Shown here piece by piece: positions 6,971-13,583 of a stretch of DNA of 44,923 nt (position 1 is its first letter; every line of letters begins with the position of its first letter). Origin of the DNA: a virus; the IMG/VR virus record IMGVR_UViG_3300042946_000505, positions 1 to 44,923 of that record; one strand, 5' to 3'. The notes under the pieces were generated by a model, which saw only the letters and a list, made by a program, of their open reading frames with translations, had not been told where the DNA came from and made no database searches. The translations under genes were made by a program, and so were the position numbers.

Positions 6971-7183
6971 CGGCCACTTCCTGCCCGCCTATTATTTTGG
7001 TGCGATAGGGCGACGAGACTCCTGGGAGGCCCTAGGAGGCGAGAAGCGGAGGGAGGGTATGGTCATGCCACCCCATGCCCCAAACGCCCCTAGGATCGCA
7101 CGCCAGGGGCCTCCATGAGCGAGGCCCATCCACGCCCATAGTGGCAAAGTCTCCCAGGCAGAGAAGCGGCCATCTTGCCTTCT

Positions 7184-7202
7184 TGTTTTTGTGGGAGTGT
7201 GG
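7184..7202 (+). repeat. 19-bp dispersed repeat, copy A
   Basis: TGTTTTTGTGGGAGTGTGG, identical to 43183-43201. Both copies lie in the two longest gene-free stretches outside attP and in the same orientation. Confidence 0.75.
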
Positions 7203-7224
7203 CGCGTGCTTCCACGAGCATCCA

Positions 7225-7256
7225 CCAAGCATCCACCAAGCAATGCTCCAAGCATC
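7225..7256 (+). repeat. Iteron-like CCAAGCA repeats
   Basis: CCAAGCATC (7225), CCAAGCAATGC (7236) and CCAAGCATC (7248) are spaced 11-12 bp apart, about one helical turn. The same words occur on the minus strand within the DUF1376 gene (40389-40548); ATGCTCCAAGCAT (7243-7255) is exactly the complement of 40403-40415. Confidence 0.6.
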
Positions 7257-7438
7257 GACGCTGCCCGGCCCAAGTTCTAGGTTCGCGAATCCAGGACGCA
7301 GCCCGGCCCAGATTTCGTCACGACCGCTGAAAAGAAAGTCTTTCGTCCAAAGTGGGTGCTCGCTGGGGAGTCGCCGTGAAAATGAGCCAGGAAGGACCCA
7401 TGCAAGCGGCAGCATCGCAGCATCGCAGCGAGCGGACG

Positions 7439-8059
7439 CTACGCGCCTTCGCGAGCGTCGGTGTCCACCTTGTACATGTAATCATGCGGGCTAGATACGT
7501 CAGACTCGCAGTCCTCGGCCTGATAGACGTCTGTCTGCACCTTGTAGCCGGCGGCTCGAGGATTGGGAGACTTGCCTATGAAGTAGGCATCCATCCATGC
7601 GATGCGGTTGGTAGGCAATGCACACACGTTGCCGTCATCTAGTGCGATCACATGGGCGCACTTGTTCTGCTCTGGCATGAGGATGAGGCCGGTATCCTCG
7701 TTGGAGTTGGGCAGCCAATCCACAGTGAACAGGTACGTCCCTACCGCACTGCTACCACGCATGTAGCAGATGCACTGATGGTCGCGAAGGAAGCCGTAGA
7801 CATGCACTACAGGCTTGTTGGAGAAGCAGTCCCACAGTTGGCACTCACTGAGCGTCCGCGCATCAGTGTCGGGGTGCGTGGCAATGCCATGAATCGGAAC
7901 GCCCCTGTAGTGGGCACCGCTCTTCGTCATGCAGTGGAAGCCTAGAGCCCTGCCGCCAATGCTCTGGATGCCAAAGGCATAGGCTTCCTCAACCCCCTCC
8001 TTGCCGGAGAGAAATGGGAGCCTTACCCAGCAATGGAGCGTCGGTATGTCGGCGTTCAT
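7439..8059 (-). CDS. Conserved phage protein, unknown
   Basis: 206 residues, in an ATGA overlap with the upstream gene. Mostly beta by appearance, with repeated aromatic/Cys segments (HCWVRLPFLSG, CQLWDCFSNKPVVHVYG) and a C-terminal NRIAWMDAYFIGKSP. It is the last gene of the leftward accessory operon; a hairpin (GACGCT/AGCGTC) overlaps its final codons. The function is unknown. Confidence 0.75.
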   Translation of the reverse strand: MNADIPTLHCWVRLPFLSGKEGVEEAYAFGIQSIGGRALGFHCMTKSGAHYRGVPIHGIATHPDTDARTLSECQLWDCFSNKPVVHVYGFLRDHQCICYMRGSSAVGTYLFTVDWLPNSNEDTGLILMPEQNKCAHVIALDDGNVCALPTNRIAWMDAYFIGKSPNPRAAGYKVQTDVYQAEDCESDVSSPHDYMYKVDTDAREGA

Positions 8060-8277
8060 TCAGCCAGCGGCCTTCTCGGGCACTTCTCGCTCAACATCGA
8101 CCGAAGGACCTCCTCGACAGCGTCGAGGTCAGCGTAGTCGCCGTTGCCCCTCATGTACGCGATAGCCTTGGTTACGGCCTCGATCTTCGTCATGGGTGCC
8201 TTGGGGGCCTCGGCCACAGGGGTTGCTTCTGGTTTGGGCTCGCTCATCTTGCTCATCACGGGCTCCTTGGTGCTCAT
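8056..8277 (-). CDS. Small protein, unknown
   Basis: 73 residues. The N-terminal third is low-complexity Pro/Glu/Ala-rich (EPKPEATPVAEAPKAP) and the rest is a helical domain (KIEAVTKAIAYMRGNGDYAD). It overlaps the next gene by ATGA and follows the HTH gene by three bases, so it is part of one operon. The family is not recognised. Confidence 0.7.
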   Translation of the reverse strand: MSTKEPVMSKMSEPKPEATPVAEAPKAPMTKIEAVTKAIAYMRGNGDYADLDAVEEVLRSMLSEKCPRRPLAE

Positions 8278-8280
8278 GGG

Positions 8281-8475
8281 TTACGCCTTTGGCCTACCTC
8301 GACCATAGGGATTTCGCTCAAACGCCTCGGCGGATTTGCGTGCCACTAGGTGAACCTTGCCTATGCGGCACGATCCTAGTTTTCCAGCAGCACACATTTT
8401 ACGGACATACCGTGGGTGGACGCCCATGATCTGTGCGGCGTCGAGTACGGAGATGTATTGGTTTGCGGCTTTCAT
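8281..8475 (-). CDS. MerR/excisionase-like HTH_17 protein
   Basis: 64 residues. ISVLDAAQIMGVHPRYVRKMCAAGKLGSCRIG is a winged-helix HTH_17 pattern as in excisionases and small MerR-like adaptors, ending in a basic tail (NPYGRGRPKA). It could be the directionality factor (Xis) for the integrase, but it lies about 1.9 kb away in another operon, so a different regulatory role is possible. The ribosome binding site is weak. Confidence 0.75.
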   Translation of the reverse strand: MKAANQYISVLDAAQIMGVHPRYVRKMCAAGKLGSCRIGKVHLVARKSAEAFERNPYGRGRPKA

Positions 8476-8490
8476 GCAATCAGTTTGGCC

Positions 8491-8685
8491 TCATCGGGCC
8501 TTTTGGTCAACTTGCTCCTTCCGCTTCGCTTCCAGTGTTTCCACGCCATCAGCAGGACCGCTTTGAGCCACCATGAACGACCTTGCAGAAGCGACCGCAG
8601 CAGCGGCCCTTGCGGGCTCACTAGCAATCCGGCCTGGGTCAGCAGAAAGCCACACCAAGAACGAGACAAACCACCGAAAGATCAT
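8491..8685 (-). CDS. Small membrane protein (holin/lysis candidate)
   Basis: 64 residues from the ATG at 8685, six bases after the YeaQ-like gene's end. The N-terminus MIFRWFVSFLVWLSADPGR is a single membrane segment, followed by an Ala-rich helix and a charged C-terminus. A competing overlapping frame (8472-8669) is less protein-like. The small size, one transmembrane segment and neighbourhood of other membrane proteins fit a lysis role, but nothing proves it. Confidence 0.65.
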   Translation of the reverse strand: MIFRWFVSFLVWLSADPGRIASEPARAAAAVASARSFMVAQSGPADGVETLEAKRKEQVDQKAR

Positions 8686-8690
8686 TGCGA

Positions 8691-8942
8691 TCACTTCGAC
8701 ACCTCGTTGAGCTGCTTCCACACGAACATGCACAGGATCGCGCCAACAACCGACATCACGATTCCTGCTGGAGCGTAGTTCGATCCCGTGATGACCGATC
8801 CTACGATGCCTCCTGCGATGCTGCCTCCTATGCCGATTCCGATGGTTTCCATCGCTCGACGCTGTCGAGCCGGAGGCCACAGGGCATCGGTGATCGAGCC
8901 TGCGATCCAGCCGAATACGATCCACATAAGAAGCGTAATCAT
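8691..8942 (-). CDS. GlsB/YeaQ/YmgE-family membrane protein
   Basis: 83 residues from the ATG at 8942, set by GGAGGG seven bases upstream. Three hydrophobic segments: MITLLMWIVFGWIAG, a Gly-rich GIGIGGSIAGGIVGSVITG and a C-terminal GIVMSVVGAILCMFVW. This matches the transglycosylase-associated/YeaQ small membrane family. In a phage, a small multi-pass protein in this setting could act as a holin; that is inference. Confidence 0.8.
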   Translation of the reverse strand: MITLLMWIVFGWIAGSITDALWPPARQRRAMETIGIGIGGSIAGGIVGSVITGSNYAPAGIVMSVVGAILCMFVWKQLNEVSK

Positions 8943-9214
8943 CACCAACCCTCCCGGTGGCAGATCATAGAACCATCATTCGTGTCGCGACCCTTGTACT
9001 GCACCTCCGGTGCACAAGGTGCTGGCTCGGAGAATACCGTGACCCACAGGCCGATCTTCGCGATCCGCGACAAGAACCGCATGACAGGCCTGTCGTGCGC
9101 GGGCTTGAATGGGTTGAGCGGCTGGAAGCCAGGAGCGTTTGCTGCAAGGTAGCCCGCAATGAGGCAGGCAGCACAAATGGCAATGGCGGTTCGTTTGGGC
9201 ATGGCTTGGCTCAT
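8942..9214 (-). CDS. Small membrane-associated protein
   Basis: 90 residues; the start at 9214 overlaps the upstream stop (ATGA), and an internal ATG at 9202 is the alternative. The hydrophobic N-terminus (AIAICAACLIAGYLAA) and a second weak hydrophobic stretch (IAKIGLWVTVFSEP) suggest membrane association. It has four Cys residues, with a CHREGW end. Unknown; possibly a spanin-like or lysis accessory protein. Confidence 0.6.
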   Translation of the reverse strand: MSQAMPKRTAIAICAACLIAGYLAANAPGFQPLNPFKPAHDRPVMRFLSRIAKIGLWVTVFSEPAPCAPEVQYKGRDTNDGSMICHREGW

Positions 9215-10326
9215 AGGGCAATGAAGTGATTGACCGTCGCGTTCTTCTTGCTGACGTCCTTGGGCGCAGGAGTCATCCATTCGGCGTGCTCAAGGTCGCG
9301 ATACTTAAAACCATCAACGCCACCGATGGCAAAGGAATCGCCCTGCCTCAAAATAGATTCGATGTCGGCTCGCGAGCACCAGAAGCTCCCATCGGGTTGG
9401 TCAGAAGGCCACTTTGGGCCTGTGACCCAGGACCGGCCCCAAGAGTTGACGATGAGGCAGCCATCACGCTTGCCAGGGCCGTCTGCAAAGCGGGTCGCCA
9501 CCACGACCATGCAATGACCCCATTGGCCGCCCCTTGGGAGGAAGCCCATCGAGTCCCTGACGTTGGTGGCGGCGAATCCAACATTGCTGCAGATTGGCAC
9601 GCAATACCCGCAGCCTACGGCTGCGACCAACTCGTCCCATGTATCTACGAGGGCCACCGCAACAGCCCGATGCTTGTTGGCCTCGACTGCCAGTGCCTGC
9701 GGCACGCCGTATGCACCCCACTGCCTTGAGAGCGAGGTGCTGTAATGCGTCAGGTCGATGCCGCCGTAGTTGTCGCGATAGAGGATTCCGCCCTGGCCGT
9801 TCTTGAGGCCCGAGCACCATCTCGCTGCTGCTGCACCGTACGATCCATCTGACCACCCAGCGAAGGCGACGGGAGGCAGTCGTGCAGCAGTCCTGCTTCC
9901 GCCATAAATCGGCTCAGTCGCGACGAACTTGGGAGGGTGCGGCAGTTTGCCCTGCTTCCAATCGACGCACTGGGAGATCCAACTGCCCATGCCCCAGCCG
10001 AACGACACGCATGTTCCGACGCTGCCCTGGTTCCACACCTCGAAGGGCTTTGAGTACACGGCTCGAGAGGCCTCGTCAGCGTAACGCCACAAGAACGTAT
10101 CGACGGGCTTGATCTGATCCATGCACTCCTTGCCCGCCTGGGCGAAGCGAGGCTTATCCAACTCCGACAGGAACTCTGCCGTGCCAACTGGGTTGGGAAC
10201 GTAACCAAAGTTGCTCTCGACGTGGTCTGCTATGCGACTCACATATCGCGAAACAAGCGTGCCAAGAATGGCCGCAAAGGCCACGAACAGGACAGCAGAC
10301 CAAGTCCACCGATCACCTTGACGCAT
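9211..10326 (-). CDS. Membrane-anchored papain-family (C1) cysteine peptidase
   Basis: 371 residues from the ATG at 10326. An N-terminal transmembrane anchor (about residues 10-27, SAVLFVAFAAILGTLVS) precedes a C1A-like peptidase domain: oxyanion Gln100 and nucleophile Cys106 in NQGSVGTCVSFGW, His271 in GGQWGHCMVVV and Asn294 in LIVNSWG. The order Q-C-H-N is the complete papain tetrad. It would cleave peptide bonds, probably at the envelope. In this small-membrane-protein cluster it may aid lysis or modify the host surface. It overlaps the upstream gene by 14 bases. Confidence 0.87.
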   Translation of the reverse strand: MRQGDRWTWSAVLFVAFAAILGTLVSRYVSRIADHVESNFGYVPNPVGTAEFLSELDKPRFAQAGKECMDQIKPVDTFLWRYADEASRAVYSKPFEVWNQGSVGTCVSFGWGMGSWISQCVDWKQGKLPHPPKFVATEPIYGGSRTAARLPPVAFAGWSDGSYGAAAARWCSGLKNGQGGILYRDNYGGIDLTHYSTSLSRQWGAYGVPQALAVEANKHRAVAVALVDTWDELVAAVGCGYCVPICSNVGFAATNVRDSMGFLPRGGQWGHCMVVVATRFADGPGKRDGCLIVNSWGRSWVTGPKWPSDQPDGSFWCSRADIESILRQGDSFAIGGVDGFKYRDLEHAEWMTPAPKDVSKKNATVNHFIAL

Positions 10327-10864
10327 CGCTTGCAGCCCTCCCGACGTCACGGAAAGCGGATACCCATGCTGCACGCTGCTCTGACGTTAGTGGCCCACCG
10401 TCCTCGCCAACGTGCTGGTCGAAATATCCTGCAATGAGGTCGCGAGCGGCTGGCTGGCGATCTCCGATGGAGATGCCCCTGCACCGAAACTGCCTCGCGA
10501 CCTTCCGTAACTCATCTATGGCAATGCCCGTCTTGTAGAAGGGCTGTGTCTGCATTCCGTCCCACTCGATCTCGTCGGCCAGTTCCAAGCACATCGCCCC
10601 AATGACCGATGCGTCCTCACTTGCAGAGGGGCCTACGAAGGAGCCTTTCAGCGAAAGCGGCCCCGCGTCAGGTGCTGGAGTCGGCACTGGGGCCGATCCC
10701 TGGAAATGGGGCATCAGGGCGAACGCCAGGGCCACTAGGAGCAACGCTGCCGCCTTCTTGGCGTCTACCCTCTCCCTGACCCACTTGACCGCTTCTTTAG
10801 CCTTAGAGGCGTCAATGCCGATGAACAGCAAGGCAGCGGCAGCAAGCAGGGCAAGCGACAGCAT
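10313..10864 (-). CDS. Two-segment membrane protein
   Basis: 183 residues with GTAGGAG before the ATG. Hydrophobic segments at the N-terminus (LSLALLAAAALLFIGI) and around residues 38-52 (ALLLVALAFALM) are separated by a charged loop. A Pro-rich linker follows, then a helical periplasmic or cytoplasmic domain. It stands directly upstream of the membrane-anchored peptidase and may work with it. The family is not recognised. Confidence 0.75.
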   Translation of the reverse strand: MLSLALLAAAALLFIGIDASKAKEAVKWVRERVDAKKAAALLLVALAFALMPHFQGSAPVPTPAPDAGPLSLKGSFVGPSASEDASVIGAMCLELADEIEWDGMQTQPFYKTGIAIDELRKVARQFRCRGISIGDRQPAARDLIAGYFDQHVGEDGGPLTSEQRAAWVSAFRDVGRAASDASR

Positions 10865-10873
10865 CGGTATCTC

Positions 10874-11101
10874 CTACAGGATTCCTTGTTCCCACATCCG
10901 CCTCACCGTTGCGACAGAGGTGTTAAGCCTTCTCGCCCAATCCTCAAACACGCCAGCCGGCGGGTGCTTCCTGCTTGTGATCTTTCCCCACGTTGTGTGG
11001 TTCTGGACGGTATTAGCAAGGCTTGTCGCATCGCCAGCATTGCACAGAGGGTCGCGGCCCTTCTTTCCATTACGAAAACAAGTTGTGGCACGAGCGATCA
11101 T
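10874..11101 (-). CDS. Small HTH-like protein
   Basis: 75 residues from the ATG at 11101, with GAGG seven bases upstream. The C-terminal FEDWARRLNTSVATVRRMWEQG looks like a helix-turn-helix. The N-terminal part is basic with two Cys. Its stop lies inside the GTAGGAG site of the next gene, indicating coupling. TGTCTCA element 5 is 50 bases upstream. Confidence 0.6.
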   Translation of the reverse strand: MIARATTCFRNGKKGRDPLCNAGDATSLANTVQNHTTWGKITSRKHPPAGVFEDWARRLNTSVATVRRMWEQGIL

Positions 11102-11130
11102 CTGCACGCCTCATGTGTGCAATATACCGC

Positions 11131-11544
11131 CTATGGCCTCTGCTGAGAATCATTTGTGAGACACTCAAACCAGCAAGCCGCGTAGCCTGCGCAGTCAACC
11201 GGGTTGTCCTCAATGGGCCTTTCCTGATGCCGAGCCATCTTGTCGCACATCATGATCTGAGGCCAATCGCTGACGGTTAGTGGCACTTTGAGTTTGTGGG
11301 CTAGCAATGCGTTGAGCATGCCGATGGTTCTGGCGAAATGCTCCGTCGGAGGCCCATACGTTGCACGCCGACTTGTGATCGTGTCCTTGGTCTTGTCGAG
11401 CATGTCGGCGGCTGGAGGCTGCGCGCTGGTGGCCTTGATGCCATCTCCGACTAGGCGAGACTCTTCTCGCATCTGCCGCCACTGCTTGTCTGCTTCTACG
11501 ATAAATCCGTCGCTCACGGCTCTCTCCTTGAGGTGATGGGTCAA
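11131..11544 (-). CDS. DUF6378-like protein
   Basis: 137 residues; the start overlaps the upstream stop (ATGA). The central stretch TITSRRATYGPPTEHFARTI, followed by KLKVPLTVSDWPQIMMCDKMAR and a C-terminal DCAGYAACW, is the pattern of the DUF6378 family found in phages (helical, related in appearance to MazG-like folds). The function is unknown; nucleotide metabolism is possible. Its last codons contain element 5. Confidence 0.8.
   Translation of the reverse strand: MTHHLKERAVSDGFIVEADKQWRQMREESRLVGDGIKATSAQPPAADMLDKTKDTITSRRATYGPPTEHFARTIGMLNALLAHKLKVPLTVSDWPQIMMCDKMARHQERPIEDNPVDCAGYAACWFECLTNDSQQRP
11150..11163 (-). promoter_or_regulatory. TGTCTCA operator-like element 5
   Basis: Minus strand TGTCTCACAAATGA, inside the last codons of the DUF6378-like gene and upstream of the small HTH gene. 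Confidence 0.55.
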
Positions 11545-12638
11545 CCAGAGGGTGCATGATATGCGTGCCGAACGTCCTTGTCAGCAAAGATTTGCAGGGC
11601 CTTGGTAACGCCGTGCCGCGAGTCCACGACGAGCAGCGTTTGGCTAGGGGGTTGGTATTCAGCACGAATGCGAACGCCGAATGGACTCATTCCTATCAAG
11701 CACCCATTCACCACGAACTTGTACGGCATGTACAGCCATGTATGGAAATGCCCGCAGACGTCCAGATCTGAATGCCGCGACCTATCCCAGTTGGCCTTCG
11801 CCTTGTTCATCGGGATCGTCAGGCCGCCCACACCTGACGAATACTTCACAGCATCGCCATGATGGAACCTGACCGTATAGCCCTGTATGTCCATGTAGTT
11901 CAGATAGCCGTCTGCGATCTGCCACTCAAGGCCCTTCGTGCCGCGAGTCGATTTCTCCAGCCACTTGTACAAGTTGTGCTCGTGGCTGTGCCGAGCTCCG
12001 GTAGCCACGCGAATCTTTGGAGTCGAGCGGCCATGATTGCCGTGCGATGTCACGATTGAAACCCTGCGAAACAGGCCCAGCATCTTCTCGATGCCGCCCA
12101 GTAGCAACTCGCCTGCCTCTCGCGTCGCTTCCATCGGCCCCATCGAGCAAGTCTCTAGCAACTCTTCGTGAATGTGGCCGGAAATGAAATCGCCAAGCGT
12201 CGCGATTACGAGATGGTCTATGTCAACCAACTGCCGCTCGTGGGCGATAAGCCTCTCCGCACGCTCAAACACTTCCGCAACGCGACGCCGTGCGATTGGG
12301 ATCGAATACTCATTCAGCCCATTGACCGACTCCCTAGTGACTGTCTCTTCGATGTGCCAGTCACTCAGCACCAGAACGGCTGTGGCTGGAGCAGACTTCG
12401 CCTTCCTGCCCGACTTCACGGCTCGAGGTTTCATGCCGATCCAGTTGGCCTGTGCATCGGCCCTCTGGTTCGCTGCCTCAAGTTCAGCAATGGCCGCTTT
12501 GTATTTGCGCTGCGAGTCGCCTAGGGACTCTCGCAGTTGCGCGATCTGACGGTCTGCTGCCAGTGCCTGCTGTCTGGCACGCTGTTCGCTTAGGCTGGCC
12601 TCGACCGCATCGACTGCTGACTTTACTTTACGAGCCAT
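11541..12638 (-). CDS. Calcineurin-like metallophosphoesterase
   Basis: 365 residues from the ATG at 12638; a GTG at 12653 is possible. Residues about 5-65 are a coiled coil. The catalytic domain has LSDWHIEE (metal-binding D, H), LGDFISGH, SHGNHGR, RFHHGD and VCGHFHTW in the usual order of the metallophosphatase fold. The substrate could be nucleic acid, nucleotide or protein. The N-terminal coiled coil is an addition to the core. It sits in the accessory operon between structural and lysis genes. Confidence 0.88.
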   Translation of the reverse strand: MARKVKSAVDAVEASLSEQRARQQALAADRQIAQLRESLGDSQRKYKAAIAELEAANQRADAQANWIGMKPRAVKSGRKAKSAPATAVLVLSDWHIEETVTRESVNGLNEYSIPIARRRVAEVFERAERLIAHERQLVDIDHLVIATLGDFISGHIHEELLETCSMGPMEATREAGELLLGGIEKMLGLFRRVSIVTSHGNHGRSTPKIRVATGARHSHEHNLYKWLEKSTRGTKGLEWQIADGYLNYMDIQGYTVRFHHGDAVKYSSGVGGLTIPMNKAKANWDRSRHSDLDVCGHFHTWLYMPYKFVVNGCLIGMSPFGVRIRAEYQPPSQTLLVVDSRHGVTKALQIFADKDVRHAYHAPSG

Positions 12639-12871
12639 CGTTCCACCGCACACTGGGATGGAGCGTTAGGAAGATGCTCCGCCGCAGCCTCCGACAACGC
12701 TTTGGCAATATGGGCGCGAGTGTTTGGGTACTTGCCGTCCTTGAATCGCTTGCGAACTTCCTCAAACTCCGACTGCACAGCAAGCGGCAGGGCGTCGAGC
12801 CATATCTTCTTCTTGTACGGCGACTCTGCCGCTAGACGCTTCTCGATTGCATCAAGCAGTTTCTGCGGCAT
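12623..12871 (-). CDS. Small helical protein, unknown
   Basis: 82 residues; GGAAGGAAA precedes the ATG at 12871. All-helical appearance (KLLDAIEKRLAAESPYKKKI, then a region that could form an HTH, NTRAHIAKALSEAAAEH). It overlaps both neighbours, so it belongs to the same operon. The family is not recognised. Confidence 0.7.
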   Translation of the reverse strand: MPQKLLDAIEKRLAAESPYKKKIWLDALPLAVQSEFEEVRKRFKDGKYPNTRAHIAKALSEAAAEHLPNAPSQCAVERWLVK

Positions 12872-13235
12872 CGGGTTTCCTTCCGGAGGGTAGTCCGATC
12901 TTCTCGCCCAGTTTGTTCAGATACGCCTGCCTCTTATTGCATCCGCAGTCCTGGACTCCCACTGCGCTCGCCGCCGCCTGCGCTAAGTCCTTGGTGATCC
13001 CTACAGACGCAAGCGTGTCGGAAACCATATCGCCAAGGCCCCTCGCGGCGACAGGCACTGCCGCTGGCACTTGTTGTGCTCTAGAGGGCTTGGTGCATAC
13101 GACAAACGGCTTGCCCTTTTGGAACAGGCTCGCCTTCACGCTAAGGCCGCAGTTCGCGCAGACCAGTTGGTCGCCCTTCTCTTCAAACTTGCAGGCCATC
13201 GACTCTGTGATCGGCAAGTATGACGTGTATTGCAT
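12852..13235 (-). CDS. Zinc-ribbon protein, unknown
   Basis: 127 residues; the ATG at 13235 overlaps the preceding stop (TGATG), and an internal MACKF start at 13199 is possible. CKFEEKGDQLVCANCGLSV is a zinc-ribbon-like knuckle, and CGCNKRQAYLNKLGEK near the C-terminus adds a second Cys cluster before a helix. It is typical of small conserved phage proteins at the distal end of structural operons. The role is unknown. Confidence 0.7.
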   Translation of the reverse strand: MQYTSYLPITESMACKFEEKGDQLVCANCGLSVKASLFQKGKPFVVCTKPSRAQQVPAAVPVAARGLGDMVSDTLASVGITKDLAQAAASAVGVQDCGCNKRQAYLNKLGEKIGLPSGRKPDAAETA

Positions 13236-13582
13236 CACTCATCCTTGATGTTGAGGAGTCCGGTGTAGGCAGGAACGGGCTGCATCGGAGTCATGAGGAA
13301 CAGCGTCCAACGCCACTCGCCGAGAGGCATCATCGACGTATCCAACTCCACGCGGACAATGCCGCCCACGGCGTCTGCGATCATGCACGGAAAGGTGCTG
13401 GGCAGGCCTTGCGGCGACGATTGGTCGTACACATACAGGATCACGGATTCGACGTGAGTGAGATCGCGGCCGCACATAACCTCTTCAGACAAAGGAACGC
13501 CTCGCCGCGCAACCCACAACTTCCTCGCTGGACGCTGCACGAACGTGACGCCTGTCGCATTCGGGAAACGAAACTCGGTCAT
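13235..13582 (-). CDS. Small virion-associated protein candidate
   Basis: 115 residues from the ATG at 13582, one base after the stop of the 1174-residue gene. Beta-rich sequence (VELDTSMMPLGEWRWTLFLM). The tight coupling to the giant Cys-rich protein suggests a tail-tip or accessory structural role. I do not recognise the family. Confidence 0.7.
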   Translation of the reverse strand: MTEFRFPNATGVTFVQRPARKLWVARRGVPLSEEVMCGRDLTHVESVILYVYDQSSPQGLPSTFPCMIADAVGGIVRVELDTSMMPLGEWRWTLFLMTPMQPVPAYTGLLNIKDE

Positions 13583-13583
13583 G

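Larger units (their letters stand above)
6971..7438. other. 470-bp gene-free region with iteron-like repeats
   Basis: Short overlapping frames exist on both strands but none has a ribosome binding site or protein-like composition. The region contains three helically phased CCAAGCA(A)T repeats (7225-7256), a 19-bp sequence shared with 43183-43201, two GCCCGGCCCA copies (about 7262 and 7303) and GCAGCATC repeats near 7409-7430. It could be a replication origin or control region. Confidence 0.6.

Noticed and set aside
7205-7256. CRISPR-like array
   Set aside because: The repeats are only 9-11 bases, directly adjacent with no spacers of array size, and there are no cas genes.
7032-7415. 127-residue minus-strand frame in the 7-kb gene-free region
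   Set aside because: Trp/Pro-rich random-looking sequence, no RBS, and it overlaps the repeats; competing frames exist on both strands.
8472-8669. 65-residue minus-strand frame MSRSWCGFLL
   Set aside because: It overlaps almost entirely with the better supported membrane-protein frame at 8491-8685, which has the more credible start and spacing to the upstream gene.
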